Positions 20,043 through 30,090 of a DNA stretch of 64,000 bases are shown one piece after another. Numbering within the stretch: position 1 is the first letter of the stretch; every line of letters begins with the position of its first letter. The position numbers and the translations under genes were made by a program. The notes below the pieces were generated by a model. That model was given only the letters and a program-made list of their open reading frames with translations. It searched no databases and was not told the origin of the DNA. The DNA is from Synechococcus sp. PCC 6312 (lineage in GTDB: Bacteria; Cyanobacteriota; Cyanobacteriia; Thermosynechococcales; Thermosynechococcaceae): NCBI RefSeq assembly GCF_000316685.1, contig NC_019680.1, positions 1,365,501-1,429,500 of the forward strand, written 5' to 3'.

Positions 20043-20822
20043 ATGTATGTAATTGACATTAACTTACTGAGAGACCGACCAGAATTTGGCGGCGAAGTTG
20101 ACTCTGGCACTGTTGGGGGAGGCACTGACAATACCCCAATTATTATTGGTGGAGTTGCCGCAGCTGTTTTCATTGGCCTGGTTGTTTTGGGAGCTGCTGG
20201 AGCCACCTACTGGACAAGCCAACTCCAAGCCAAGAAAGCTGAAGTGGAAGCCCGCCTCGGAGAAGTTGCCCCCAAGTTAGCGGAACTCGGAGAATTAAAA
20301 ACTCAGGTTACCAATATGACCGCAGAAACCAAGGCCTTAACAACAATCTTTAATCAGGTCAAGCCCTGGTCAGCCTTGCTACAAGATATAACTCGGGTAA
20401 CGCCAACTGGCATTCAGGTTACTAAAATTACCCAAGCTGCTCCGCCTGCTCCACCCCCGCCACCGCCCGTCAAAGAAGGAGAGGCTCCACCCCCACCCCC
20501 GCCGCCACCCATGACGAGTGAGTTAACTATTGAAGGACAAGCTAGCTCCTTTGATAGCATCAATGACTTTCTTCTTTTACTTAACCAGAAATCTCCATTT
20601 GTAGTTAAAGATGCTAGCCGGTTGGTCGCAGCTGCCCGTCCTGGCGTTTCTTCACCTCTACAGGTTGCTAACTGCGAGCCATCTTTTATTTGTTTTCGAG
20701 TCATGACCACGGTTAATGATGTTCCGGCTTCTGAATTGATTCAAGCCTTAGAGCAGAACGGTGCATCCGGTTTAGCCTCTCGGATTAAATTTTTGAAAGA
20801 ACGAGGAGTGGTAACACAATGA
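20043..20822 (+). CDS. pilN: Type IV pilus assembly protein PilN with polyproline insert
   Basis: 259 residues. The cytoplasmic N-terminus (MYVIDINLLRDRPEF) carries the INLLR motif that docks into PilM. One membrane helix (about 33-57), a coiled coil and a periplasmic ferredoxin-like domain follow. Residues 133-157 are an unusual polyproline tract (runs of 6 and 8 prolines split by VKEGEA). It overlaps pilO by four bases (ATGA), so translation is coupled. Confidence 0.93.
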   Translation: MYVIDINLLRDRPEFGGEVDSGTVGGGTDNTPIIIGGVAAAVFIGLVVLGAAGATYWTSQLQAKKAEVEARLGEVAPKLAELGELKTQVTNMTAETKALTTIFNQVKPWSALLQDITRVTPTGIQVTKITQAAPPAPPPPPPVKEGEAPPPPPPPPMTSELTIEGQASSFDSINDFLLLLNQKSPFVVKDASRLVAAARPGVSSPLQVANCEPSFICFRVMTTVNDVPASELIQALEQNGASGLASRIKFLKERGVVTQ

Positions 20823-21547
20823 CCCTAACTGGAGATTTTGGCTCCCCCATTCAAGACAGTCCGCCCCCGTCTTATCCCACCGTATTTGGGGTTACTTTCA
20901 CGCCCATTGTTACAGGGATTCTGATTGCAGTTGGTGGTTTATTAGTGGCCGCTTACCTTGGCTCAATCCTCGTTGCTCCAAAACTCGAAGAAGCGACTAC
21001 CTTGCAACTTGAGCTCTCCCAACAAGAGGATGACCTGAAGCAGCGGGAGGAGACCCTCAAGCAACTTAACAAAGTGGTCGCTGACCTTGAGCAGGCCAAG
21101 GTGAATAACCAACAAGTACGGACTCTCTTTGCGGATCAAAAAGCCTTGGATACACTTCTCCTAGATTTGAATCAGATTATCAATGCTAGCCAAGCCCGCC
21201 TAGACAAGTATGAGCCACAACCCCCTACAGTTGTTTCAGATAGCTCCCTTGGGCCTGAACTCAATAACAAAATTAAGCAACAAGTCACTAACGTGATCAT
21301 GGAAGGCTCCTATGAACAGACGATTAAGGTGATGCAGAGCATTGATAGCCAACAAAATTTCTTGGTGGTGCGGGGATTAACGGTTGAAGCCGTTCCGAAC
21401 AAGCCTGGCCTGGTCAAGTCAACCTTTAACATGATTGCCTATGTCCCCCTTACCCCAGAGGAATTGGCGGCGGCCAATCCACCCCCAGAACCCAAGCCGG
21501 AAGGGGAAGGGCAAAAAGATGGCCAACCTAAACCGGAGGGTACCTAA
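20819..21547 (+). CDS. pilO: Type IV pilus assembly protein PilO
   Basis: 242 residues. A short cytoplasmic N-terminus, one membrane helix (about residues 28-50), a strong coiled coil (LELSQQEDDLKQREETLKQLN) and a periplasmic domain are visible. The C-terminal tail is proline- and glutamate-rich. PilO dimerises with PilN to align the secretin with the inner-membrane platform. The start overlaps the pilN stop. Confidence 0.93.
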   Translation: MTLTGDFGSPIQDSPPPSYPTVFGVTFTPIVTGILIAVGGLLVAAYLGSILVAPKLEEATTLQLELSQQEDDLKQREETLKQLNKVVADLEQAKVNNQQVRTLFADQKALDTLLLDLNQIINASQARLDKYEPQPPTVVSDSSLGPELNNKIKQQVTNVIMEGSYEQTIKVMQSIDSQQNFLVVRGLTVEAVPNKPGLVKSTFNMIAYVPLTPEELAAANPPPEPKPEGEGQKDGQPKPEGT

Positions 21548-21657
21548 GTCATTATTAAGCCCCAGAGACTAACCAACTGTTAAGACCAACCCGTGATCTA
21601 GAAATTCATCCTTCTTTATTGTTCTGAGTTTTGCCAAGTTTTGTGAGGAGTAGAGTC

Positions 21658-23832
21658 GTGAACCAGTCTCAAGCGTTACAACGAATCGGGGTCAGTTGCC
21701 TGACTGCTAGTCTCCTGTTGCCTTTAGCCCAACCCGCGGCTTTTGGGGCAGATACGGAAATTACCGGGATTAAGTTGAACAGTACCCCCAATGGGATTCA
21801 AGTTGTCTTTAATGTGCAAGGAAATTTGCGTCCTCCTGTCTTCACGGTCAATCGGGGTAACGCCTCCATTGCCGATATTTCCAACAGTCAACTCCGCTTA
21901 CCCCAAGGAGGAGCCTTCCGCCAAGATAACCCGGCTCCTGGCATCACCTCCTTAGAAGTTGCCCAGCTTGATCCCAAAACGATTCGGATTACAGTTAACG
22001 GTGTTGCTTCGGCCCCAAGCTCTCAGGTTGTCCGCAAACCCGATGGCTCCGGGCTACTTCTGAATTTTATCACCGCCCAAAAACCCGCTGGCCCAGCGAC
22101 TCCACCCATTTCTGGACAGCCCGCCAATACATTCCCCGGCCCAAACCCTGTGCCACCACTCCAAGCCCGCGCCGTGGCCCCACCTGTGGGAGATATCGTG
22201 ATTGCCCCGGTGCTCTCTGACCCGGATGTGATTGATTTGGGAACCTCTGAACGAATTCCTCGCCTCCTCTTACGGGAAGCCCCAGTCCGCGAAGTATTAG
22301 GTCTTTTAGCCCGGGCAGCAGGAGCTAACATTGCCTACTCAGAGGACAGTGGTGGGCCTGGGGCAGGGCCACAAACCATATCCCTAGATATTGAAAATGA
22401 GTCTGTCCAAGATGTCTTCAACTATGTGATTCGGGTAGCAGGATTACAGGCTAATCGCCAGGGACGCACCATTTTCGTTGGCTCCCAACTTCCCCCAGAG
22501 GCCCAAAATCGGATTGTCCGCACCATTCGGTTGAACCAAATGTGGGCTACCATTCAAACCCAGACGGTACAAACCCTCACTTCCCAGGCCAATACAGGTG
22601 GGAGTGTCGGTGCAATTGCTGGCTCCGCTAGCAGTGGGACAACGGCTGGTACGTCTACCCCTGTCCAAACCTCCATTAACCGGCAAACCCAGATTACCGA
22701 TAACATCAATCAACTCGGGGCCCTCGAACTGTTGCAATCCTATGGGGCAAACCAAGGTGCAACAACCCCACAAGGTTCCCAGTTTCAAAGTACCCTATTG
22801 GCTGGCCTGTCCGTAATTGCCGATGCGCGGACAAACTCTGTCACCTTGATTGGCACTCCCCGGAAGGTGGAAATGGCCATGAGTATCATTTCCCAATTGG
22901 ATGTTCGCAAGCGACAAGCCATGGTGAACGTTAAGTTTGTGGATGTGAACCTCCTCAAGGGCCGAGTGTTTAACACTAATATTCAAACCAATTTTGGCGA
23001 TAGCTTGACAGCAGCAATCTTCGATCCTAATGGCTTAAGCGTTAGCAGTGGCACTCAACCCCCTGGCCAAAGCCCCCCTGTTGTCATCCCACCGGATCGG
23101 GAAAATACAACGGCGATTATCTTTCCGCCCATTGCCATCCCAGGCCTGCCTGTCGGTCAAACCGTTAGTAATTTCTTTGCCAATATCATCCTTCAAGTAC
23201 AAACGGGAAATGTAACCATCCTGACCAATCCAACCCTAGTCATTCAAGAAGGGAGTGCGGCTCAGGTTAACTTGACCCAAGAAGTGTTTTCGGGGATTAC
23301 TTCCACGGCTTCTACAACGGGTACAGGGAGTGGAGCCGCCGTTGCTGCGACCAGTATTACGCCCATCATTCGCCAGGCCGGGGTCATTTTTAACGTCACG
23401 ATTGACCAGATTGATGATAATGGCTTTATTACGATGCAACTGTCGCCGGAAGTCAGTGCCCCCAGTGGAACTTACTCAGTGGTTTTCCCAGGTGTTTCTC
23501 TGCCTTCGACTGGAACCTTATTATCCCAACGACGAATGGAGTCGGGGCGGATTCGCCTACGGGATGGGCAAACTCTGGTTCTGGCAGGGATTATTCAGGA
23601 TCAGGATCGTTCAACCGTGACGAAAATTCCCATCTTGGGTGATCTTCCGATCCTGGGACGTTTGTTCCGGCAAGAATCGAGTACCCGTGATCGGCGGGAG
23701 TTGGTGGTGATGGTGACACCAAAAGTGATGGATGATTCCCAAAACGCCACCAACGGCTACATCTACTCCCCAGGCCAAGGCATTAGCCCCCAAATGCAGC
23801 AGCAAATTCTCACCCCTCCTCGCCGGTACTAG
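21658..23832 (+). CDS. pilQ: Type IV pilus secretin PilQ
   Basis: 724 residues from GTG 21658, which has GAGGAG just upstream; the TTG at 21631 is rejected. A signal peptide ends near AAFGA. AMIN-type beta domains (residues 30-140) are followed by a proline-rich linker, STN/N-domains (LLLREAPVREVLGLLARAAGANI) and the C-terminal secretin core (SGRIRLRDGQTLVLAGIIQ, VTKIPILGDLPILGRLF). It forms the outer-membrane pore for pili. Last gene of the operon; a hairpin terminator follows. Confidence 0.96.
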   Translation: MNQSQALQRIGVSCLTASLLLPLAQPAAFGADTEITGIKLNSTPNGIQVVFNVQGNLRPPVFTVNRGNASIADISNSQLRLPQGGAFRQDNPAPGITSLEVAQLDPKTIRITVNGVASAPSSQVVRKPDGSGLLLNFITAQKPAGPATPPISGQPANTFPGPNPVPPLQARAVAPPVGDIVIAPVLSDPDVIDLGTSERIPRLLLREAPVREVLGLLARAAGANIAYSEDSGGPGAGPQTISLDIENESVQDVFNYVIRVAGLQANRQGRTIFVGSQLPPEAQNRIVRTIRLNQMWATIQTQTVQTLTSQANTGGSVGAIAGSASSGTTAGTSTPVQTSINRQTQITDNINQLGALELLQSYGANQGATTPQGSQFQSTLLAGLSVIADARTNSVTLIGTPRKVEMAMSIISQLDVRKRQAMVNVKFVDVNLLKGRVFNTNIQTNFGDSLTAAIFDPNGLSVSSGTQPPGQSPPVVIPPDRENTTAIIFPPIAIPGLPVGQTVSNFFANIILQVQTGNVTILTNPTLVIQEGSAAQVNLTQEVFSGITSTASTTGTGSGAAVAATSITPIIRQAGVIFNVTIDQIDDNGFITMQLSPEVSAPSGTYSVVFPGVSLPSTGTLLSQRRMESGRIRLRDGQTLVLAGIIQDQDRSTVTKIPILGDLPILGRLFRQESSTRDRRELVVMVTPKVMDDSQNATNGYIYSPGQGISPQMQQQILTPPRRY

Positions 23833-23887
23833 AACAAGGATGATTGATTAAAGCTAAAGCAGAAGCTCTCCAAGCTCATTGTTTAGG

Positions 23888-23928
23888 AATGGCGAATTGA
23901 GATTAAGTTCTTGATTCGTCATTTTTAT
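23888..23928. terminator. Bidirectional hairpin terminator between pilQ and folP
   Basis: AATGGCGAAT (23888-23897) pairs with ATTCGTCATT (23914-23923) with one G-T pair. The inner bases extend the stem to about 15 pairs around a short loop. It is followed by a T-rich stretch on the plus strand, and it lies between convergent genes, so it could also serve folP. Confidence 0.7.
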
Positions 23929-23945
23929 GTTTTTAGTTTATGTTT

Positions 23946-24833
23946 TTAGGGTTTTCGCCAGAGGGCATCGGCCATGCGACAGGTTTGGACTATTTCCAGG
24001 CCATCATGGACGCGAACCAGATCTACCCCTTGGGCAATGGCATAGCAACAGGTGGCAGCAGTTCCCCAAACCCGGCCCTTTGGCTCTGGTTGGTTGAGGA
24101 TTTCGCCAATAAACCGTTTCCGAGAGGTTCCGACCAGAATGGGACAGCCGAGGGTTTGAAAATGCCGGAGGTTTTGCAAGAGTTGGATATTTTGAGTCGT
24201 TGTTTTGGCAAAGCCGATCCCTGGATCAATCACAATCCGAGACTTAGAGATACCAAAACTTAGGGCAGTCGAAATTTGGGTCTGGAAAAACTCTTGTAAT
24301 TCCCCAATTAAATCCCGGTAATCGGTCAGAGTTTGCATGGTTTGGGGAGTGCCGCGGCGGTGCATCAAGATGATTGGAGCCTCGGTCTGGGCTGCTACTT
24401 GAAAAATTTTGGGATCATCTTTCCCTCCAGAAACGTCATTAATCAGATCGGCTCCGGCATTCAGAGCGGCCTGGGCCACCTCGGAGCGAGTTGTATCAAT
24501 CGAAATGGCTATGTCTAATCCCTGGCGGATCGCTTGAATCACTGGAATGACTCGCCCTAGTTCTTGATCTAATGAAATTTCAACAGCCCCAGGCCGGGTG
24601 GATTGGCCGCCAACATCTAAAATATCCACGCCCGCATCAGCTAATCCTTGAGCTTGTTTTAAGGCTGCTTCTAGGCTGACAAACTCACCCCCATCACTGA
24701 AACTATCTGGGGTGATATTCAAAATCCCCATCACATAGGTCTTCCGGCCCCAAATAAATTCCTGCCCTCGAATGCGCCAACCCCCAGGCCCGTCAACCGG
24801 ATGCACACTTGCCTTGTTAGGATAGAAATCCAC
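23946..24833 (-). CDS. folP: Dihydropteroate synthase
   Basis: 295 residues from a GTG start. Family signatures are MGILNITPDSFSDGGEF (pterin-pyrophosphate site), DVGGQSTRPGA, LINDVSGG, ILMHRRGTP and the C-terminal RVHDGLEIVQTCRM. The enzyme condenses p-aminobenzoate with dihydropterin pyrophosphate in folate synthesis. The N-terminal 30 residues before the barrel are longer than in E. coli FolP, which is common in cyanobacteria. Confidence 0.96.
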   Translation of the reverse strand: MDFYPNKASVHPVDGPGGWRIRGQEFIWGRKTYVMGILNITPDSFSDGGEFVSLEAALKQAQGLADAGVDILDVGGQSTRPGAVEISLDQELGRVIPVIQAIRQGLDIAISIDTTRSEVAQAALNAGADLINDVSGGKDDPKIFQVAAQTEAPIILMHRRGTPQTMQTLTDYRDLIGELQEFFQTQISTALSFGISKSRIVIDPGIGFAKTTTQNIQLLQNLRHFQTLGCPILVGTSRKRFIGEILNQPEPKGRVWGTAATCCYAIAQGVDLVRVHDGLEIVQTCRMADALWRKP

Positions 24834-24949
24834 TCTATTTGCCTACTGTTCTGTCGTGATTCTCGCCCTATGGTAGCAAGGGGCCTGGGACTAGAGACAA
24901 ACCATTCTGCCCCATTGAGCAATGTTCTGACTGACCATGAGCGTTAACC

Positions 24950-25990
24950 ATGCAATTTATTGATCAAGCCGAAATTGAAGTCCGGGCCGGGAAAGGGGGA
25001 GATGGGATTGTCGCCTTTCGGCGGGAAAAATATGTGCCAGCCGGGGGGCCAGCCGGGGGCAATGGCGGCCATGGCGGTTCCGTGATTTTGGAGGCGGTGA
25101 CTCATTTACAAACTCTTTTGGATTTTCAATATGCCCGCATTTTTAAGGGTGAAGATGGCAAACGGGGCGGCCCGAGTAATATGACTGGAGCGAGTGGGCC
25201 GGATCGGATCATTCAAGTTCCCTGTGGCACAGTGGTTTTAGATGCGCAGACTGGGGAAATGTTGGGGGATTTGGTCGAGCCAGGCCAGCAGTTATTAGTC
25301 GCTAAAGGGGGAAAAGGGGGCCTGGGGAATAAACATTTCTTGAGCAACAGCAAACGAGCCCCAGATTATGCCCTACCCGGCCTGGCAGGAGAAGAACGAT
25401 TTTTGCGACTAGAACTCAAACTCTTAGCCGAAGTGGGGATTATTGGTCAGCCCAATGCCGGTAAATCTACCTTAATTTCCATTCTCTCCGCTGCCCGCCC
25501 GAAAATTGCTGATTATCCCTTTACAACTTTAATCCCAAATTTAGGGGTAGTCCGCCGACCGAATGGGGATGGAACTGTGTTTGCCGATATTCCGGGATTG
25601 ATTGCAGGGGCGCATTTGGGGGCCGGCCTGGGCCATGAGTTTTTACGCCATATTGAACGCACCAAGGTCCTAATTCATTTGCTGGATGCCACCGGAGATG
25701 ATCCTTTTGCAGCCTATGAGACGATCCAGGCCGAGTTAGCCGCCTATGGTCATGGGTTAGCCAGCCGCCCGCAAATTGTGGCCCTGAATAAAATTGATGC
25801 CCTACTCCCAGAGGATATAGAGACAATCCAGGCCCAGTTTCCCGATTCCTTAAATATTTTGACGATTTCTGCCGCGACTGGAGCTGGCCTGGAAGTGCTT
25901 TTAACCCATGTTTGGGCTTGTCTGGATGCCTACAATCAAGATAGGCAAGATATGAATGATGACGATACGCTGCTTTATGTCCCCATCTGA
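24950..25990 (+). CDS. obg: Obg family ribosome-associated GTPase
   Basis: 346 residues. The glycine-rich Obg fold comes first ([34 protein letters not shown]). The GTPase domain has G1 [10 protein letters not shown]3 [10 protein letters not shown] and G4 NKID. It takes part in late 50S ribosome assembly and stress control. The 3' end overlaps the start of a small membrane-protein gene by 14 bases. Confidence 0.96.
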   Translation: MQFIDQAEIEVRAGKGGDGIVAFRREKYVPAGGPAGGNGGHGGSVILEAVTHLQTLLDFQYARIFKGEDGKRGGPSNMTGASGPDRIIQVPCGTVVLDAQTGEMLGDLVEPGQQLLVAKGGKGGLGNKHFLSNSKRAPDYALPGLAGEERFLRLELKLLAEVGIIGQPNAGKSTLISILSAARPKIADYPFTTLIPNLGVVRRPNGDGTVFADIPGLIAGAHLGAGLGHEFLRHIERTKVLIHLLDATGDDPFAAYETIQAELAAYGHGLASRPQIVALNKIDALLPEDIETIQAQFPDSLNILTISAATGAGLEVLLTHVWACLDAYNQDRQDMNDDDTLLYVPI

Positions 25991-26372
25991 ACCCGACTTA
26001 CTGGCTCCTGAATTCCAGGCCGCGGTGGAACGACTCCATGAACTGACTCTGTGGTGGCGATGGTTCTTGGTCATTGTGCTGTGGATTACGGTCGGGGGCT
26101 TTAGTCTGTGGATACTCCGGGGTGATATAAGTCTTTTGAAGGAGCATTTTACCTGGGCATCTGTCCGCTATGCCTTAGCGTTTAATCGGGGTGCTGCCAT
26201 TGGCCTGGGCTTGTGTCTGGGCATGACCTTGGCGGTATTGATGTGGCAAACGCGCAATATCTTATGGGGCCGCCCCCAGGCCTGGCAAAAACGTCTAGAG
26301 CGGCGGGTTTGGCAAATTCGTTTACAGGGCAGCAGTCATCCCCTATGGCGTTGGGTGTGCGCTCAAAAGTAA
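25977..26372 (+). CDS. Small two-helix membrane protein following obg
   Basis: 131 residues from ATG 25977 ([14 protein letters not shown]), overlapping the obg stop in another frame, which suggests translational coupling. Two membrane helices are visible ([22 protein letters not shown] and [19 protein letters not shown]). Its 3' end overlaps the end of the convergent site-2 protease gene by 30 bases. It looks like a cyanobacterial protein of unknown function. Confidence 0.68.
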   Translation: MSPSEPDLLAPEFQAAVERLHELTLWWRWFLVIVLWITVGGFSLWILRGDISLLKEHFTWASVRYALAFNRGAAIGLGLCLGMTLAVLMWQTRNILWGRPQAWQKRLERRVWQIRLQGSSHPLWRWVCAQK

Positions 26373-27800
26373 ACCAGCTAAGGGTTCTGGCACCGGGAAA
26401 ATAATTAAAATCAATAATCCTAATGCCACCAGTCCCAGACCATCGCGCCAAGAATTAAGTTCCGAGACATCATTGACGGCGGGTTCATCAAAGGCTGGCA
26501 TCAGAAAGAGAATGATGGCCCAAAAGAAGAGCCAAGGTTGCACAAAGGACAGGACTAAGACCAAGAGGCGGGTAATTTGCCCAATGATCGCCCCAGCCCG
26601 ATGACCATACATGGCATGAACAATATGTCCGCCATCCAACTGACCCACAGGCATCAAATTTAAGGCCGTCACCACCAGGCCCAAGGCCCCCGCAATCGCC
26701 ACTGGATGTAGGTGAATCCCGGAGAGGGTCGTTAAATCGGCTCCCCAGACAAAACGGCAGAACAAGGCAAACAAAATCGAAATCCGCGGATTCAGGGCCT
26801 CAATGCTCAACCGACTGCTGCTGTCTTGGGGAAGTTCGACCAGTTGTGATTGCCCCAGGCCCCAGACCAAAATCGGTAATGTCACCAAGAGTCCTGCCAA
26901 TGGCCCCGCAATGCCCACATCAAACAAGGCCCGGCGATGGGGAATCGGAGAGCGAATTTGGATAAAGGCCCCCAACGTCCCCAGGCCAAAGGGAATTGGA
27001 ATAAAGTAGGGCAACGTGGCCTGGATTTGGTAATACTTGGCCATAAAATAATGCCCACTTTCATGAACCCCCAAAATTCCCACCAACGCCAAGGCATAAG
27101 GCAAACCAGCCAGCAAGAGTTGGGGAGAACGAATTACCATCGCCACAGTCAGATTGGGTTGGGCCAGGGCGGCTCCGGCTAAGGTCGTGGTCAGCAGGGT
27201 GAATGCAAACAAAAGTCCGGTGACGAGGGGGCGGGTTAACTGGCCAGGGCTAGGAATCCGTTGCTTGGGAATTAGGGCAAAAAAGGGTTTATCGCTGCCT
27301 CCCATTTGAAACGTGACTAAAAACCGATCCCCAAACTGGAGGGCAATATTGTCTTGAACGGTGGTATAAACTTTCTCGGCCTGACCCCGCATCTGCCCCC
27401 GACAAATCACGGCCTGGGGACGATATTCAATTTGCTGAAGATAATAGAGTGACCAGGGAAAACAGCCTTGGAGTTGTGCTTCTTCAGCCCGGTTAAGTAG
27501 GTTTTGAACTGGTTCTGCCTCTGCTTGGGCCTGGGGGTTTGTTTCGGGGGTGGGAGCAGCGGGTAAATTTCGGCGCAGTAAAACCCAATATAGGAACGAG
27601 CTAAAAATAAAGACCATAATCAGCAGCAGGGAGGGAATGGCTTGTTGTCCCTTGACGAGCATCCAGGCCACGATGAAAAAAGCTGGCATCATCAAAACCA
27701 GCCACAGCAACCAGGCCGGAGTCCGACTCATTCGGGCCGCCCCGCGTTGAACCAAGAGATAGAGGATCAAGCCCAGAAGCAGTAGAGACACCCAAACCAT
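26343..27800 (-). CDS. Site-2 protease family (M50) membrane metalloprotease
   Basis: 485 residues, many membrane helices. The zinc-binding motif HESGH lies at residues 246-250 inside a membrane segment. The third ligand region NLMPVGQLDGGH comes later. The N-terminal cytoplasmic part (residues 80-190) and overall length match the EGY1/cyanobacterial type of S2P rather than RseP, and no PDZ domain is seen. Such enzymes cleave membrane proteins within the bilayer; the substrate is unknown. The 3' end overlaps the convergent gene. Confidence 0.9.
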   Translation of the reverse strand: MVWVSLLLLGLILYLLVQRGAARMSRTPAWLLWLVLMMPAFFIVAWMLVKGQQAIPSLLLIMVFIFSSFLYWVLLRRNLPAAPTPETNPQAQAEAEPVQNLLNRAEEAQLQGCFPWSLYYLQQIEYRPQAVICRGQMRGQAEKVYTTVQDNIALQFGDRFLVTFQMGGSDKPFFALIPKQRIPSPGQLTRPLVTGLLFAFTLLTTTLAGAALAQPNLTVAMVIRSPQLLLAGLPYALALVGILGVHESGHYFMAKYYQIQATLPYFIPIPFGLGTLGAFIQIRSPIPHRRALFDVGIAGPLAGLLVTLPILVWGLGQSQLVELPQDSSSRLSIEALNPRISILFALFCRFVWGADLTTLSGIHLHPVAIAGALGLVVTALNLMPVGQLDGGHIVHAMYGHRAGAIIGQITRLLVLVLSFVQPWLFFWAIILFLMPAFDEPAVNDVSELNSWRDGLGLVALGLLILIIFPVPEPLAGLLLSAHPTP

Positions 27801-27954
27801 TCATTTCCTCGCCGTTTTAGCAGTGATTTCTCAAGCGTTGTGGCCATCTACCGGGCGATCTGGGGCATCTCTGGGGACACTCAAATTTTTCCGGGATGTT
27901 AGTATTCCATCTCCATTGTAGGAATGACAAGAATCACTGCGCAAACCGAGAGAG

Positions 27955-28845
27955 CTAGGGAATTTGTTCGTGGGTCATGACCGTAAACCGAAAGAAGTTC
28001 CGCAGCACCTCTGGATCCACTTGTACCAGTCCCGCCTCGCCAATCCAGGTATTAATTAACTCAGTGGCTTGGGGGTCACCCCGCAGAAACTCCCCCATAA
28101 ATTTGACAATGGTGTAGTTGACTTGGCGGCGAAAGGTGGCATCGCCCTGGGGCAGCATACAACCCACACCATAACTAGCCAGGGGAGACTGGGGAGCTAA
28201 ATCCAGGTTTGTCATCCCTAAGCTTTGACTCAGGGCCATAATAAATAGACTATCCCCAACTACTCCATCTACTTTTTTGGCTTTTAAGGCTTTTAAGGCA
28301 TCCGTAAAGGTGGCAATAGGAACCAACGTGGCCTGGGGTTGAGCTAACTTAGCCGCTTTTTCAAAAACCGTATTGGGAACCACTGCCAGGCGTTTTCCGG
28401 CCAAGGCCTGTAAAGTCAGTAAATTACTGCCTTGGGGAACCAATACCCGGACATTGACAATGTTGTAACTTGTTGAAAAATCTACATACTGATCTCGGTT
28501 CCAGGTAAAGGCGGTATTACAAACAATGTCCACTTCCCGATTTTGGAGCTTGCTAATCTGAGCAGCAGCATCTTCAGCTTGGACGGCCTGGAGGGTGATG
28601 GGTTTACCCAGTTCTTGGCTCAGTTGGTTGCGGATTAAGTTCACCACATTGACCGAATAGCCATCAATTTCATTTTCAGCGTTGATATAGCTATAGGGGG
28701 CCTGGTTGAGACTAATCCCCACCGTTAAGATGCCAGTCCGAGCGACTTTTTCCATCACCGTTTCCGCCAGACCGGCCCGCGGTGTGACGAGCAACAACAG
28801 ACTAGATAAGAGCAGAAGTTTAACTTTGGTAAACATATAGGGCAT
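27955..28845 (-). CDS. Amino-acid ABC transporter periplasmic binding protein
   Basis: 296 residues with a signal peptide ending near RAGLA (the second ATG at 28836 is an equally good start). The type-3 solute-binding fold is shown by GILTVGISLNQAPYSYI, the IDGYSVNVVNLI segment and DIVCNTAFTWNRDQYVDFSTSY. The family binds polar or acidic amino acids. No permease is adjacent. The two amino-acid permeases at 42.8-44.7 kb are natural partners, as in the NatF-NatG-NatH system, but this link is inference. Confidence 0.85.
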   Translation of the reverse strand: MPYMFTKVKLLLLSSLLLLVTPRAGLAETVMEKVARTGILTVGISLNQAPYSYINAENEIDGYSVNVVNLIRNQLSQELGKPITLQAVQAEDAAAQISKLQNREVDIVCNTAFTWNRDQYVDFSTSYNIVNVRVLVPQGSNLLTLQALAGKRLAVVPNTVFEKAAKLAQPQATLVPIATFTDALKALKAKKVDGVVGDSLFIMALSQSLGMTNLDLAPQSPLASYGVGCMLPQGDATFRRQVNYTIVKFMGEFLRGDPQATELINTWIGEAGLVQVDPEVLRNFFRFTVMTHEQIP

Positions 28846-28881
28846 CCCAGGAATGGCTCTCAGTCTAAGAGGAATCAGGGT

Positions 28882-30090
28882 TCACTGGCAAGACTGGGCA
28901 AAATTCGCAGGGTCTTGGTCACGCCGATGTTGTTGGGGAATCGGGGGGCCTTGATTGGGGCCGACTAAACTAGCGGTTAACTCCAAAGAGTCTCGCAGTC
29001 GCTTGGCCGCATAGATAGACATATCCCGAGGCACACTAATTCGATCCCGGAGATACCTTAATGCCGCATCAGAATGAGCTGGAGGTATTACTGCTGCTCC
29101 TGTCATCAAATGGGTGAGGGCGGCGCGCAGGGCTGGATCAATCAGAGTCGGTGGGCCCGGATTAACCTGGATAATTTTTTCACGATGTTTGAGCACGCGA
29201 GTGAGGGCTTCAGTGCGGCTAGTTTCCGGTTCAGGGTAGGTCACGTCCGGTAGTCCAAACCAAGGGCCCTGATCCACCCGTTGCTGATAGGCATTGGTTT
29301 GAGGTTCCATATTGCTGTAACAGCCCCCCATCTGTGGCGGTAAATCATGGGCATGGGTATGGAAATCACTTTGGGTGCCGCGATAGGTTGGCAGCGTTTC
29401 CAGGCCTGTGAACCATTCCCCTAAGCTTGGGTTTTCCTCCCGCAGTGAGTATCCTTTGTAATAAAACAAGCTGGCATTCATCCGCTCCACATAGGGGACA
29501 AACACCACATCGGCGGTACTGAATTCTTCTAGGAAAAATGGGCCAGGAGTTTGAGCTAAGGCTGCCTCGACTTGGGCCACCACTTGCAAAAATTGAGCTT
29601 TATTTTGGACCTCTTCTCTAGCAGAGCGGGTCGGATAACAGAGCCAATTACACCAGGCCCGGAACAGTAACCGTTCTAAGCGGCGCAATGGCAACACCCG
29701 TGCATCAGTCATCCCCCAACCCAAGGGGCCAAAGGTAGTTTCTAAAGCTAAGAGAATGTCATCACTTTCCGTCAGTAAGCGGCCATCTAATTCCACTGCC
29801 GGGAGCATTCCAGAGGGGACTTTGCGCTTATACCAGGCCTCTTTTTGGCCATAGCAAAACATGGTGACTTTGGTAACTCGGTAGGGAATTTGCCTCTCTT
29901 CTAGCCAGAGCCAGACCTTCTGACAGTAGGGACACCAGGCATGATGATCTCGGTAAAGCGTCACCCGCACTGCTGATTCCGACTGGCCAAATAACCGGAG
30001 CCGGGCCTGGGCATTGGTGGGGCCGTTGACTAAATCCGGATGAAAATTGGCAAGGGCGGCTAATTCTGACCATGAGAGGGGGTAATTCAT
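28882..30090 (-). CDS. Long glutathione S-transferase family protein
   Basis: 402 residues. An N-terminal thioredoxin-fold domain carries a CPYC redox motif (C53, C56) in [15 protein letters not shown] and the cis-proline context [16 protein letters not shown]-terminal helical domain and a 150-residue tail follow. The CPYC motif points to a glutaredoxin-like or omega/lambda-type activity. The ATG overlaps the ATG of the divergent gene at 30089, so there is no separate intergenic promoter. Confidence 0.85.
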   Translation of the reverse strand: MNYPLSWSELAALANFHPDLVNGPTNAQARLRLFGQSESAVRVTLYRDHHAWCPYCQKVWLWLEERQIPYRVTKVTMFCYGQKEAWYKRKVPSGMLPAVELDGRLLTESDDILLALETTFGPLGWGMTDARVLPLRRLERLLFRAWCNWLCYPTRSAREEVQNKAQFLQVVAQVEAALAQTPGPFFLEEFSTADVVFVPYVERMNASLFYYKGYSLREENPSLGEWFTGLETLPTYRGTQSDFHTHAHDLPPQMGGCYSNMEPQTNAYQQRVDQGPWFGLPDVTYPEPETSRTEALTRVLKHREKIIQVNPGPPTLIDPALRAALTHLMTGAAVIPPAHSDAALRYLRDRISVPRDMSIYAAKRLRDSLELTASLVGPNQGPPIPQQHRRDQDPANFAQSCQ

